Below the pieces are notes generated by a model, which made no database searches, was not told where the DNA came from, and saw nothing but the letters and a program-made list of their open reading frames with translations. A program made the translations under genes and the position numbers. DNA of 64,000 nt from Streptomyces sp. A2-16 (GTDB lineage: Bacteria; Actinomycetota; Actinomycetes; Streptomycetales; Streptomycetaceae), in the NCBI RefSeq assembly GCF_018128905.1, contig NZ_CP063808.1, positions 5,890,001 through 5,954,000 on the forward strand, read 5' to 3'. Each line of letters opens with the position of its first letter. Positions within the stretch are counted from its first letter, which is position 1. Below are positions 1-9,862 of the stretch, piece after piece.

Positions 1-195
1 GCCTGTGCCCGGAGCTGCGGGTGTGCTGGGTGCGGTGGCTGTGCTCGACGGTTCGGTGCCGGGTGAGGTGCCCTCGGCGCCGGTGTCGCTGCCGCACGCG
101 CTCGTCGCGGGTGCCACGAGCAGGACTGCCACGGCGGCGATCACGGGCCGTCGCAGCCAGGAGGACGTTCGCGGAACGGGTGTGGTGGTGGACAT
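1..195 (-). CDS. Secreted or lipoprotein-like protein, N-terminal part only
   Basis: The first 65 codons of a minus-strand gene are visible; the rest lies outside the window. The ATG at 195 has a good ribosome site (GGAGGAG) about 7 bases upstream. Residues 15-33 form an arginine-preceded hydrophobic signal sequence (LRRPVIAAVAVLLVAPA) followed by TSACGS, an imperfect lipobox whose Cys could be lipidated. The next 30 residues are Ser/Thr/Pro/Gly-rich, a typical linker after an export signal. Export is well supported. Function cannot be told from this fragment. Confidence 0.75.
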   Translation of the reverse strand, partial: MSTTTPVPRTSSWLRRPVIAAVAVLLVAPATSACGSDTGAEGTSPGTEPSSTATAPSTPAAPGTG

Positions 196-318
196 GGCAT
201 GCTCCTCCGACGATTCCAGCCAACTCCTTGAGCGGAGGCGCTCCAAGTGCCGTACGGACCAGGGCATATGGGCCGTACGGCACTCGTCACGGGCGTGGGC
301 GCGTCGGCTGACGCGGGA

Positions 319-3300
319 TCAGGTGCGCGGGGTCGGCCAGGGGCGGGGCCGGCGGCGGGCCGCCACGTCCTCGACCCAGCCGGCCAGCAGGACGGCCCCG
401 CCGACGAGGGGCCATGCGAGCAGGAACAGGAACCAGTCGGCCTCCAGCGGCAGGACCGTCTCCAGGGCGTGCACCTGCCACATCCGGTCGATGAGGAGCA
501 CGCCCAGGACGAGGGCCACCTCGTGCCACAGATACACGGTGACCGCACGGGCGTTGAGCAGCACCACCGCCGCGTGCACCGGCCGGTACCGGCGGACCCA
601 TGCGTCGCCCGCCGGGCGGAAGCGCATCAGCAGCAGGACGAAGCCGAACGACCACAGGGCTTGCGCCAGGGGGATCTCACCGAGGTCGTAGCCCTCGTCG
701 GTGGGGTGGGTGAACGCGAACCAGCCGCCGATCGCCGTCGTCAGCACGGCCAGGGCCCACACCCGCGGTGCGGGGAGCCGGCGGATCAGGCCGTCGCGGT
801 GGGCGAAGCCCAGCAGCCAGCAGGCTCCGAAGACCACCAGGTCGGTGACCGGGCCCCGCAGGGCCTCGGGCAAGGGGACGAGACCGGTCTGAGCGACCTC
901 GGCGAGCACGAGGAACCCCACCACGCACACCCACGGTCCCTTGCGGAACACCCGCAGCAGAAGGGGCGAGAGCAGGACGAACAGGAGGTAGGCCCGGATG
1001 TACCAGAGAGGGGCGGCGATCTGCGACGCCCACTCGCTGCCGTCGGTCGGCGGATCGCGCAACGGCACGATCCACCAGAGAAGTTCGGCCCAGCCGGCGA
1101 TGCCCCGGCCGTTCTCCCCCGGATTCCATCCCTGCCGGAACATGGCGCCCACCACACAGCCGGCGAACGCCCACAGCGGTGGCAGCAGACGGCGCATACG
1201 GGCCCGTACCACCGCCGTGGCGCTGCGGTCGTGCCGGTCCAGGGAGCGGGCCATCAGGGAGCCCGCCAGGGCGAACATCACCCCCATGGCGGGGAAGACC
1301 AGGGTGAGCCAGGCCCAGTTGAAGGCGTGGTAGGCCACCACGCGGATCAGAGCGAGGGCGCGGAGGAGGTCCAGGTAGAGGTCTCGGCCGCCCTTTTTCG
1401 GTGGCTCCGGTTCCGCCTGCGTCCGCGGGTGTGCATGCGCGGGCGGCGGGACGGTCGGCGGTGGCGGAGGCAGGAGGCGCGGTGCCGCGGGCGCGGTCAC
1501 CCGGCCGGTGCGGCGCAGTTTGTGCCAGCGCAGCCCGGCTCCCGTCATCGCGGTGACGCAGGACTGGATCAGCACGAGGTACAGCAGCTGTCGGTAGACG
1601 AGCTGCTGCAGCGGCAGTGCCCACAGCACCCGCAGCCTCTCCCCGTCCAGCCGCAGCGCGTAGCCGGCGCACAGCAGCTGCACGGCCAGCAGCCCGCCCC
1701 AGGCCAGCAGCGTGCGCCGTGGGTCCTGGAAGAGGAGTCCGTACAGCAGGAACAGGTCGATCAGAGGAGACAGCAGGGGCGTCAGGACCGTGAACAGGGC
1801 GACCACGGCGAGGCCGTAGCGGCCGAAGTGGCCCGCGTGCCCGCGCTCGACGACCGCGTGGCGGTGCTTCCACATCGCCTGGAGCGTGCCGTAGCTCCAC
1901 CGGTAGCGCTGCCGCCACAGCTGCCCGAGCGTGGCGGGTGCCTCGGTCCAGCCGCGGGCACGCTCCTCGTAGACCACGTCCCAGCCGCCCCGGTGCAGCG
2001 CCATCGTGAGGTCGGTGTCCTCGGCGAGCGTGTCGGCGCTCACCCCGCCGGTGTGCCGCAGTGCGGTGCGGCGGAAGGCTCCGACGGCTCCGGGCACCGT
2101 GGGGATGCAGTGCAGCAGGTCGTACATACGGCGGTCGAGGTTGAGACCCATCACGTACTCGAGGTGCTGCCAGGTGCCCAGCAGCCGGCCGCGGTTGGCG
2201 ACCTTGGTGTTGCCCGCGACGGCGCCGACGACCGGACGGGCGAAGGGCTGCACGAGCCGGTGCACCGTGTCGGGCTCGAAGACGGTGTCGCCGTCCATCA
2301 TCACGATCAGCTCGCGGGAGGCGTACGCCACACCGGTGTTGAGGGCGGCGGCCTTTCCGGAGTTCGGCTGCCGCACGACGGCGACCGCGGGCAGTCCGAG
2401 GGAACGCACGATGTCGCCGGTGCCGTCGGTGGAGCCGTCGTCGACCACGACGATCTCGACGGGGTGGGTGCTGCGGACCACGGACAGCACGGTCCGGGCG
2501 ATGCACTCGCGTTCATTGTAGGCCGGGATCACCACGCTGACGGGCTCGGTGATCTCGGGTCCCCAGCGGAAGCGCGGGCCGGCACGCACGCGCGCGTGGC
2601 GGCGGGCGAGAAACGGCATCACGACGAGTCGGGCGAGGACGAGTCCGCCGGCCACGGCCAGCAGCAGGGCGAACAAGGGGACCAGCCGGTCACCGGCCAC
2701 GACCGCCGCGACGAAGATCCGCCCGCTCCACAACTGGGCACCGTGCACACGGTGTTGCGCGCTTCCCTCGCCCAGAGCGCCGGTGATCGTGGTGAAGCGG
2801 TAGCCGCGATCGGCGAGTTCGGGGATGATCCGCTCCAGTGCGCGGACGGTCTGCGACCGGTCGCCGCCGGAGTCGTGCAGCAGCACCACAGCACCCCGGC
2901 CGGTCAGCCGGCGGGTGACGCGGTCGGCGATCGCGTCGGCACCGGGGCGCCGCCAGTCCTCGCCGTCGACGTCGACGAAGGCGGTGACGTACCCCTTCGC
3001 GCCGAGCCGCCGCACCACGGGCCACGACTGGTTGTCCAGATCGGCCGCCTCGGACGAGTACGGCGGCCGGACGAGGCTGCTGTGGATGCCCGCCGCGCCC
3101 GCCAGCGCGAGCTGGGTCTGGGCGAGTTCGCGCTCCAGCCGGGTCTCGGACTGGTACCCGAGGTCCGGGTGGGTGAAGGTGTGGACGCCGATCTCGTGGC
3201 CGGAGGCGACCAGCCGCCGGACCAGACCGGGGTGCCGGGCGGCCGCCGATCCGGTCACGAAGAAGGTGCCTTTCGCCCCGTACCGGTCGAGCACCTGCAG

Positions 3301-3636
3301 GATCCGGGGAGTCCAGGTGGGGTCGGGGCCGTCGTCGAAGGTGAGGGCGACGGCCCCGCCCGGCATCCGGTGGCTGCGCACCGGGGAGCCTCGCGCGTCC
3401 ACGACGGGGCCGCCGTTGAGGACCGCGGCCGGGACCCGGTCGGCCGAGGCCGGGGGACGCACGCGGTGGTCCGCGGCGAAGTCGCCGTGGACATAACCGT
3501 GCAGGAGCAGGATGCCGACGAGGACGCTCAGCACGAGCAGGGGGAGGAAGACCCGCGGACGGGACGTGGAGCCACCGCGCCTGCCCGCCGGGGCCACGTG
3601 CGGGGCGTCCGGAGTGGGCCGGGCCGACGCGGACAT
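319..3636 (-). CDS. Trifunctional membrane protein: polysaccharide deacetylase, GT2 synthase, acyltransferase-3
   Basis: A 1105-residue fusion. After an N-terminal membrane helix (about 28-48) comes a NodB deacetylase with TFDDGPDP (99-106), GHEIGVHTFTH (146-156), RPPYS (190-194) and LLHDSGGDRSQT (252-263), the expected metal and catalytic motifs. Membrane helices near 309-345 lead to a processive family-2 glycosyltransferase: VVIPAYNE (368-375), DDGSTDGT, MDGDT (447-451), LAEDTD (537-542) and QRYRW (576-580), the layout of poly-N-acetylglucosamine and hyaluronan synthases. A proline-rich linker (about 715-747) joins a multi-span acyltransferase-3 domain beginning RDLYLDLLRALALIRVVAYH (751-770). 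NodB-GT2 proteins are known in streptomycetes (the MatB type, adhesive glycan). The O-acyltransferase extension is unusual. Inferred role: synthesis, de-N-acetylation and O-acylation of an extracellular amino-sugar polymer. The start overlaps the upstream stop by four bases (ATGA), so translation is coupled. Confidence 0.9.
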   Translation of the reverse strand: MSASARPTPDAPHVAPAGRRGGSTSRPRVFLPLLVLSVLVGILLLHGYVHGDFAADHRVRPPASADRVPAAVLNGGPVVDARGSPVRSHRMPGGAVALTFDDGPDPTWTPRILQVLDRYGAKGTFFVTGSAAARHPGLVRRLVASGHEIGVHTFTHPDLGYQSETRLERELAQTQLALAGAAGIHSSLVRPPYSSEAADLDNQSWPVVRRLGAKGYVTAFVDVDGEDWRRPGADAIADRVTRRLTGRGAVVLLHDSGGDRSQTVRALERIIPELADRGYRFTTITGALGEGSAQHRVHGAQLWSGRIFVAAVVAGDRLVPLFALLLAVAGGLVLARLVVMPFLARRHARVRAGPRFRWGPEITEPVSVVIPAYNERECIARTVLSVVRSTHPVEIVVVDDGSTDGTGDIVRSLGLPAVAVVRQPNSGKAAALNTGVAYASRELIVMMDGDTVFEPDTVHRLVQPFARPVVGAVAGNTKVANRGRLLGTWQHLEYVMGLNLDRRMYDLLHCIPTVPGAVGAFRRTALRHTGGVSADTLAEDTDLTMALHRGGWDVVYEERARGWTEAPATLGQLWRQRYRWSYGTLQAMWKHRHAVVERGHAGHFGRYGLAVVALFTVLTPLLSPLIDLFLLYGLLFQDPRRTLLAWGGLLAVQLLCAGYALRLDGERLRVLWALPLQQLVYRQLLYLVLIQSCVTAMTGAGLRWHKLRRTGRVTAPAAPRLLPPPPPTVPPPAHAHPRTQAEPEPPKKGGRDLYLDLLRALALIRVVAYHAFNWAWLTLVFPAMGVMFALAGSLMARSLDRHDRSATAVVRARMRRLLPPLWAFAGCVVGAMFRQGWNPGENGRGIAGWAELLWWIVPLRDPPTDGSEWASQIAAPLWYIRAYLLFVLLSPLLLRVFRKGPWVCVVGFLVLAEVAQTGLVPLPEALRGPVTDLVVFGACWLLGFAHRDGLIRRLPAPRVWALAVLTTAIGGWFAFTHPTDEGYDLGEIPLAQALWSFGFVLLLMRFRPAGDAWVRRYRPVHAAVVLLNARAVTVYLWHEVALVLGVLLIDRMWQVHALETVLPLEADWFLFLLAWPLVGGAVLLAGWVEDVAARRRPRPWPTPRT

Positions 3637-4355
3637 CAGACGGGACCTGTGGACAGGGGCGACGAGACGTCGGGCGCCGCGCCCGGGGCCGTGGTCGCGG
3701 AGGCGGCCGTCGGCTCACCCGGGCCGGTGGCCGGAGCGGTGGCCGGCCCGCCCGTGGTCGGGCTCGGGGTCCCGGACGAGCCCGGGCCGGTGGTCGGGGC
3801 GGTCGGTGTGCCGCCGTCCGATCCGGTCGGTGTCGGCGTAGGTGTGGGTGTCGGCGTAGGTGTCGACGTCGGCGTGGGCGTGGGCGTGGGCGTGGGCGTC
3901 GGCGTCGGCGTCGCCGAGGTGCTTCCGCCCGGTGTAGGCACGGTCACCGAGGCCGAAGGTGACGGCAGGTCCGTCGGCGAGGAGGACGGAGCGGACGGTG
4001 AACCCGACGTGAGGGGGACATCGGGTCCGGGCCGCTCCGGTACGGTGCCGGGTTCCTCGGTCGGGACCCCCGGTACCGGAAGCACGGAACCGGGTGCGAA
4101 GGGCGTCGCCCCCATGAAGCTGAGCCCCAGCACGACGGTGTAGCCGGCCAGCAACAGCCCCGTCGTGCAGGCGAGTCGGCGAAGGACGCGGGCGCGCCGC
4201 CCGGTCCGGTCGGTGAAGACGGGCGCCGCCTCGTCCTTCGGCGCGGCGGCCCGGGCGACTGCCGGGCGGGCCAGCGGCAGGGTCCCGGTTCCCGCCCCGC
4301 TCCGCACGCGGTGCGGCAGGTGCCACCGCGTCCCGCCGTTCCTGCTCGGGACCAT
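3636..4355 (-). CDS. Membrane-anchored Pro/Thr-repeat protein coupled to the glycan synthase fusion
   Basis: A 239-residue protein with a basic cytoplasmic N-terminus, one membrane helix (about 56-76, around TTGLLLAGYTVVLGLSFMG) and a long low-complexity exterior rich in Pro, Thr, Ser and Gly. The exterior includes two blocks of repeated Thr-Pro dipeptides separated by one Ser-Thr-Pro step. The start was chosen at the ATG at 4355 because a G-rich ribosome site (AAGGGGGGAGG) lies just upstream. Its stop overlaps the next start (ATGA), so it is the first gene of a two-gene unit. Such stalks usually span the wall or present a surface domain, but no globular domain is visible. It may support or localise the glycan synthase; that is inference from the operon only. 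Confidence 0.75.
   Translation of the reverse strand: MVPSRNGGTRWHLPHRVRSGAGTGTLPLARPAVARAAAPKDEAAPVFTDRTGRRARVLRRLACTTGLLLAGYTVVLGLSFMGATPFAPGSVLPVPGVPTEEPGTVPERPGPDVPLTSGSPSAPSSSPTDLPSPSASVTVPTPGGSTSATPTPTPTPTPTPTPTSTPTPTPTPTPTPTGSDGGTPTAPTTGPGSSGTPSPTTGGPATAPATGPGEPTAASATTAPGAAPDVSSPLSTGPV
3829..3915. repeat. Imperfect tandem hexamer repeat encoding Thr-Pro
   Basis: On the plus strand, units of the type GGCGTG, GGCGTC and GGTGTG repeat about fourteen times. On the coding (minus) strand they encode alternating Thr and Pro. The unit is a multiple of three, so slippage would lengthen or shorten the stalk without breaking the frame. The unit sequence is imperfect, which should reduce slippage. 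Confidence 0.85.
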
Positions 4356-4592
4356 GGCCTCCCCCCTTCGCCTCGAAGCGCCGGACGCCGCCCTCCCTCC
4401 TTGCTCAGCCTCGCGCCTCCGCACGCCCTCACCCATGGGTCGACCGGACCGAGAGACGGGACGTCCGGCTCCTGCCCGATCCGGGCCGGCCGTCCGACTC
4501 TGGAGCCGTGCCACACGACCGGGTCTCGGCGTGCCCCTCGCCGCGGGTCCCGCGTCCGCCGTAGTCCGGGGGCTTTCGGGGAGGGAAGAGTC

Positions 4593-5747
<1,155 letters not shown>

Positions 5748-6104
5748 ACGACGGACGCACCTGAGTCGAGGCCCGGCGCCGAGGCGACCTCGACCCCGGT
5801 ACCTGCCACTCACCGTGCGCGAGCGTCGGAGCCGGCCGAGGCGGCGGCCCGGAGCTGCTGCGCCCTGTGCCCCTGCCGCTCACGGCGATGACCGCCGCGC
5901 CGCCGACGTCGGGTTCGGAGGGCTTCCGGCGGCGGGCGGGATCCGGGACAGGGCCCTTTCGGCACCGGGTGGTGTCTAAAGGGCCGATCGGCCCGGCGCT
6001 CTGGACGCACCGGCCCCTGATGCCGGTGGCGCCCGTGCGGCGATGCTGAACTCGCAGCGGTCCGTACAGGGCCGTGCGGGCGCCGGTCAAAGGAGGTGTT
6101 GACC
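5748..6104. other. Intergenic region upstream of a universal stress protein
   Basis: 357 bases without a credible gene. It holds one perfect DosR/OsdR-like palindrome (5981-5994) and the ribosome site AAAGGAGG just before the next gene. The rest shows no coding pattern I trust. Confidence 0.6.
5981..5994. promoter_or_regulatory. DosR/OsdR-like box upstream of the universal stress protein gene
   Basis: GGGCCGATCGGCCC is a perfect 14-base palindrome fitting GGGnCnnnnGnCCC, the core of the mycobacterial DosR and streptomycete OsdR/DevR sites. It lies about 110 bases before the start at 6105. Binding is inferred from the motif and from the stress-gene context. Confidence 0.6.
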
Positions 6105-6998
6105 GTGTTGCGGCCTGTTGTCGTGGGATTGGACAGTTCGAGCAGAAGCCTCGCCGCCGCCGACTGGGCGGCCCGGGAAGCCCTGAGGCGCGGCCTGCCC
6201 CTGCAGTTGGTGCAGGCGTGGGAGGGCGTGACGTCGCCCCAGGACAGGGAGCGGCCGGAGCTCAACGGGCCGCGCCTGCTGGCGCGGCGCGCGCTGGCCG
6301 ACGTCGCCGGCCGGCTGCGCGGAACCTACCCGCGGCTCTCCCTGAGCACCCGGCACATCGCCGGCTCCGCCCCCGACGTCCTGATCGCCGTGGGTGCCGA
6401 GGCCGAACTGCTGGTGCTGGGCAGCCGCGCGGTCAGCGGAGTCGGCGGGTTCATCGCGGGTTCGGTGGCTCAGGTGGTGGTGGGCCACGTGGCCAGGCCC
6501 GTCGTACTCGTGCGGGACCGCGGGACATTGGAGGACGAGCATCTCCCGGACGCCGAGGGGCGGCCCTCGACGCATACGCCCTACCGTGGCATCGTCGTCG
6601 GCGTCGATCCGGGGCACGCGAGCGAGGAGTTGCTGGCGTTCGCCTTCGAGAGCGCCGTGCTGCGTGACGCGTCTCTGCGGGTCGTGCACGCATGGCGTCC
6701 GCCGTATGTGCAGGCCGCCGCGGTGGCGAGGACGCACAGGGCGGTGGCGTCGTCGGCCGCGCGCTCGCTGGCCACCGCCGTCGAGCCGTGGCGGGAGAAG
6801 TTCCCGACCGTGGAGGTGCACGAGCTGGTGGTGGAGGGCCGGGCCTCGCAGGCCCTGCCGGCCGCTGCGCGGGAGGCGGGGCTCCTGGTGGTCGGACGCC
6901 GGATCCGCTCCGGCCGTCTCGGCGTGCGCACCGGGTCCGTCGCCCATGCGGCGATGCATCATGCCCGCTGCCCGGTCGTCGTCGTGGCGCACGAGTGA
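6105..6998 (+). CDS. Tandem universal stress protein (two USP domains)
   Basis: 297 residues with two UspA folds. Domain 1 (about 3-145) starts PVVVGLDSSSRS and ends with GSRAVSGVGGFIAGSVA before VARPVVLVR. Domain 2 (about 160-297) starts GIVVGVDPGHASEELL and ends GRRIRSGRLGVRTGSVAHAA before ARCPVVVVAH. Both show the G-x2-G-x9-G-S/T pattern of ATP-binding USPs, though the glycine pattern is looser in domain 2. The start is GTG at 6105, eight bases after AAAGGAGG; an in-frame GTG at 6096 would overlap that site. Tandem USPs of this kind are typical DosR-regulon genes in mycobacteria (the Rv2623 type). The palindrome at 5981 supports the same control here. Confidence 0.92.
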   Translation: MLRPVVVGLDSSSRSLAAADWAAREALRRGLPLQLVQAWEGVTSPQDRERPELNGPRLLARRALADVAGRLRGTYPRLSLSTRHIAGSAPDVLIAVGAEAELLVLGSRAVSGVGGFIAGSVAQVVVGHVARPVVLVRDRGTLEDEHLPDAEGRPSTHTPYRGIVVGVDPGHASEELLAFAFESAVLRDASLRVVHAWRPPYVQAAAVARTHRAVASSAARSLATAVEPWREKFPTVEVHELVVEGRASQALPAAAREAGLLVVGRRIRSGRLGVRTGSVAHAAMHHARCPVVVVAHE

Positions 6999-7018
6999 GC
7001 GGGTCGCGTCACCCGGGA

Positions 7019-7048
7019 CACGAGGGGGCACGAGGGGGCACGAGGGGA
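7019..7048. repeat. Three direct copies of CACGAGGGGG
   Basis: Three head-to-tail ten-base units directly after the USP stop, the last with one change (CACGAGGGGA). No role is evident. Confidence 0.85.
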
Positions 7049-7138
7049 TGTGACACCAGGCCCGGCCCCTGCCGCACCGGCACCCGAGGAGCCGGGCGTG
7101 GCGGCCGAGGAGCCGGGCGCCGCGGCGGGCGGGAGGCG

Positions 7139-7168
7139 GGTCGGCGCGTGCGTACGCACGCGCCGACC
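7139..7168. terminator. Perfect 30-base palindrome, probable bidirectional terminator
   Basis: Fifteen bases (GGTCGGCGCGTGCGT) are followed immediately by their exact reverse complement, centred between 7153 and 7154. The position between two convergent genes fits a two-way transcription terminator. No T-run follows, as is common in streptomycetes. A protein-binding site is the alternative. Confidence 0.6.
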
Positions 7169-7235
7169 TGCGGCCGACGACCCACGTGCGGTCGCAGCCC
7201 CTCCCGGAGCCGCCTCCCTGAGCGCTGACGCCGCT

Positions 7236-7252
7236 CTCTCCGTTACGGAGAG
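7236..7252. terminator. Small hairpin near the 3' end of the GH65 gene
   Basis: CTCTCC and GGAGAG pair around the loop GTTAC. With the larger palindrome 70 bases away it may form a tandem terminator for the convergent pair. Confidence 0.4.
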
Positions 7253-7445
7253 GACCCCTCGCGGAGCCTTGGCCTGCGTCCCCGCCTGATTCCAGGATCG
7301 CGTCGGGGCGTGCGGTGCGAGAGAGGCGAACGGCTCCCCATGAAGGCCACCGGGGGTCTTGCGCCGTGGCGGGGCGTCGGTCGCGTGGCGCGGAACACCG
7401 ACCACGGGCCCCCGCCCCGGCGAGGCTTCTCCGGGCAACGGTCCG

Positions 7446-9815
7446 TCAGTCCTGCAGGATCAGCCGCACCGTCTCTCCCGGCTCCACGACGACCGCGCGG
7501 TCCGGCAACCGGATATCGATCGGGTCCGCGTCGGACGCCGGGACCATGACGTCGAGACGACCGCGCTCCAGCCGCAGCTGTACGCCCCAGTGCTCCTGGT
7601 AGCGGAGCGAGAAGCCGTACGACGACAGTTCGGGCAGCGGTACCGGGTCGAGCCACAGTGCGCCGCCCCGGGTCTGCAGGCCGGTCAGTCCGCGCTGGAC
7701 GAGATCGAGGGTGCCCGCCATGGCACCCAGATGAATGCCCTCGGCGGTGGTGCCGCCCTGGAGGTCTGCGATGTCGCCGCGCAGAGCCTCCTGGCAGTAG
7801 GTCCAGGCGTCCGCGCGCCGGGCCCGCGCCAGGACCCAGCCGTGCACCAGGCCGCTGAGGGTGGAGCCGTGGCTGGTGCGGTGCAGGTAGTAGTCGACGG
7901 TGCGCCGCCAGGCCTCGTCGTCCAGCCGATGGCCCAGCCGGGCGAGGATCTCCTTGAGTTCGGCCGGCGCGAAGAGATAGCCGAGCATCAGGACGTCGGC
8001 CTGCTTGGACGCCTGGTAGCGGTTGACGGTGTCGCCCTCCGCCTCCAGGATGCGGTCCAGGCGGCGGATGTCGTCGTAGCGCTTGCGGTAGCCGTCCCAG
8101 TCGAGTTCGGCGAGGTCGCCGTAGCCCTCGAACTGGCTGATGACGCCGTGGTGGAAGGGCACGTGGAGAGTGCGGGAGACGTCCTCCCACTGCTCGAGTT
8201 CGCCGCCGTCCAGACCGGTGCGCTCCACGAGTTCGCGGCGGCGCGGTTCGGGCAGGGTGTCCAGCAGCTCCAGTGCGCGGGTGAGCACCCAGGCGGCGGT
8301 GACATTGGTGTACGCGTTGTCGTCGAGGCCGGGCTCCGGGGCGTCCGGGTAGGCCTCGTGGTACTCGTCGGGGCCGACGACGCCGCGGATCCGGTGGCGT
8401 CCCAGTGTCTCGTCCCAGCTCGCCGACTCGGCCCAGAAGCGGGCGATCTGGAGCAGCATCTCGGCACCCTTGGTGTGCAGGAACTCCAGGTCGCCGCTGG
8501 CCTCGCAGTACCGCCACACGTTGTACGCGATCGCCGAGCCGACATGGCGCTGGAGCCGGGAATGGTCGGGCAGCCAGCGTCCCGAGCGAGGGTTGAGGTG
8601 CAGTTCCTGGGTCTCCTCGCGGCCGTCGCTGCCGCTCTGCCAGGGGTACAGGGCGCCGCGTCGGCCGATCGCGCGGGCCGCGGCACAGGCCCGGTCCAGG
8701 CGCCGGTGGCGGTAGCGCAGCAGGGCGCGCGACACCTCGGGGAAGTGCAGGTTCAGGTACGGCAGGACGAACAGCTCGTCCCAGAAGACGTGACCGCGGT
8801 AGGCCTCGCCGTGCAGGCCCCGCGCCGGGACGCCGACGTCGAGGTCCGCGGTGTGCGGGGAGAGGGTCATGAGGACGTGGAAGAGGTGCAGGCGCAGGAT
8901 GCGGCCGGCCTCCGAGGGGACGTCGAGCTCGGCCCGCCGCCACAGCTGGTCCCATGCCGTCAGGTGGGAGTCGAGGAGTTCGTCGAATCCGGGCGCGGCG
9001 CCCACGCGGTCGACGGCCGCCTGGAGCGGGTCGCTGATCGCGGGGTCGCGGGAGGTGTGCACGGCGACGATCTTGTCGACGGTGGCGGTGCGCCCCGGGC
9101 CGAGCCGGACACGGGTCCGCAGGACGGCCCGCGCCGGTTCGTGCGGGTCAGTGGGCGGCTCGTCGGCGGTCAGGCGGGCCGCCATCGCGACGCGGATGTC
9201 GGAGGTGACCGTCCGGCAGCGCAGCCACATCGTGTCGGGGCCGGTGGTGCCCGTGTGCACGTGGGTCAGATGGCGGCTGTCCAGGTCCCGGTAGCGCGGC
9301 ACACCCGCGTTGGTGACGGTCCCGTCCAGGGCGGCCTCGACCTCCAGTTCACCGGTGAAGCCCTCGGCCGTGAACTCGGTGCGCAGGGCCGCGAGATGGG
9401 GGTCGGCCATGTGCACCAGGCGCAGCTGACGGACCGACAGCACCCTGCCGGACCCGAGCCCGTACCGCGTGCGGCGCTCCAGTGAACCGCAGGCCAGGTG
9501 CAGGACGTAGCGGTGGTCGAGCAGGGGCGCGGTGTCCGGGGTGAGCCATTCGCCGCCGGTGAGGCGAAAGCGCAGCGGCAGCCAGTTCGGGAGGTTGACC
9601 ATGTCCTCGTTCTCGACCTGGCGTCCGGCCACCTGCGAGGTGAGGCGGTCGTAGCAGCCCGCCACATAGGTGCCGGGGTAGTGCACATCGTCCGCCGAGC
9701 ACTCCGGGAGCGCCCCGCGGGTGGCGAGGTAGCCGTTGCCGAGGGTGCACAGCGATTCCCGCAGACGCTGCTCCGCGGGCTCGTAGCCCTCGTACTCCCA
9801 TGTCCAGGACGTCAC
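7446..9815 (-). CDS. Glycoside hydrolase family 65 phosphorylase (maltose, trehalose or kojibiose type)
   Basis: 789 residues, the usual GH65 length. The order is an N-terminal beta-sandwich with LGNGYLATRGALPE, an (alpha/alpha)6 barrel with GHVFWDELFVLPYL and GVVGPDEYHE, whose Glu is the general acid, then QASKQADVLML, HGSTLSGLVHGWV and a C-terminal beta-sheet. Family members split alpha-linked disaccharides with phosphate, saving ATP. That would suit glycogen or trehalose use when energy is short. The substrate cannot be told from sequence alone. The start is GTG at 9815, placed after AAGGGGGA. The upstream stress-protein gene ends 47 bases away on the same strand, so the two are probably co-transcribed from the box at 10828. 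Confidence 0.9.
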   Translation of the reverse strand: MTSWTWEYEGYEPAEQRLRESLCTLGNGYLATRGALPECSADDVHYPGTYVAGCYDRLTSQVAGRQVENEDMVNLPNWLPLRFRLTGGEWLTPDTAPLLDHRYVLHLACGSLERRTRYGLGSGRVLSVRQLRLVHMADPHLAALRTEFTAEGFTGELEVEAALDGTVTNAGVPRYRDLDSRHLTHVHTGTTGPDTMWLRCRTVTSDIRVAMAARLTADEPPTDPHEPARAVLRTRVRLGPGRTATVDKIVAVHTSRDPAISDPLQAAVDRVGAAPGFDELLDSHLTAWDQLWRRAELDVPSEAGRILRLHLFHVLMTLSPHTADLDVGVPARGLHGEAYRGHVFWDELFVLPYLNLHFPEVSRALLRYRHRRLDRACAAARAIGRRGALYPWQSGSDGREETQELHLNPRSGRWLPDHSRLQRHVGSAIAYNVWRYCEASGDLEFLHTKGAEMLLQIARFWAESASWDETLGRHRIRGVVGPDEYHEAYPDAPEPGLDDNAYTNVTAAWVLTRALELLDTLPEPRRRELVERTGLDGGELEQWEDVSRTLHVPFHHGVISQFEGYGDLAELDWDGYRKRYDDIRRLDRILEAEGDTVNRYQASKQADVLMLGYLFAPAELKEILARLGHRLDDEAWRRTVDYYLHRTSHGSTLSGLVHGWVLARARRADAWTYCQEALRGDIADLQGGTTAEGIHLGAMAGTLDLVQRGLTGLQTRGGALWLDPVPLPELSSYGFSLRYQEHWGVQLRLERGRLDVMVPASDADPIDIRLPDRAVVVEPGETVRLILQD

Positions 9816-9862
9816 CTCGGCGATCCCCCTTCGGCGCCTTGCGGAAGCGGCCCCCACCACGT

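Larger units (their letters stand above)
6999..7445. other. Convergent intergenic region with hairpins and a short tandem repeat
   Basis: 447 bases between the ends of two convergent genes (USP and GH65). It holds three copies of a ten-base repeat, a long perfect palindrome and a small hairpin, listed separately. I see no gene with a ribosome site or recognisable protein. Confidence 0.6.

Noticed and set aside
247..4143. Plus-strand open frame of about 1300 codons
   Set aside because: It is antisense to the deacetylase-GT2-acyltransferase gene and reads as Gly/Gln/His/Arg-rich sequence with no motif; a high-GC shadow.
4483..4496. DosR-like box before the MsiK-type gene (GGGCCGGCCGTCCG)
   Set aside because: The second half-site is incomplete and the gene is not a hypoxia type; chance match in GC-rich DNA is likely.
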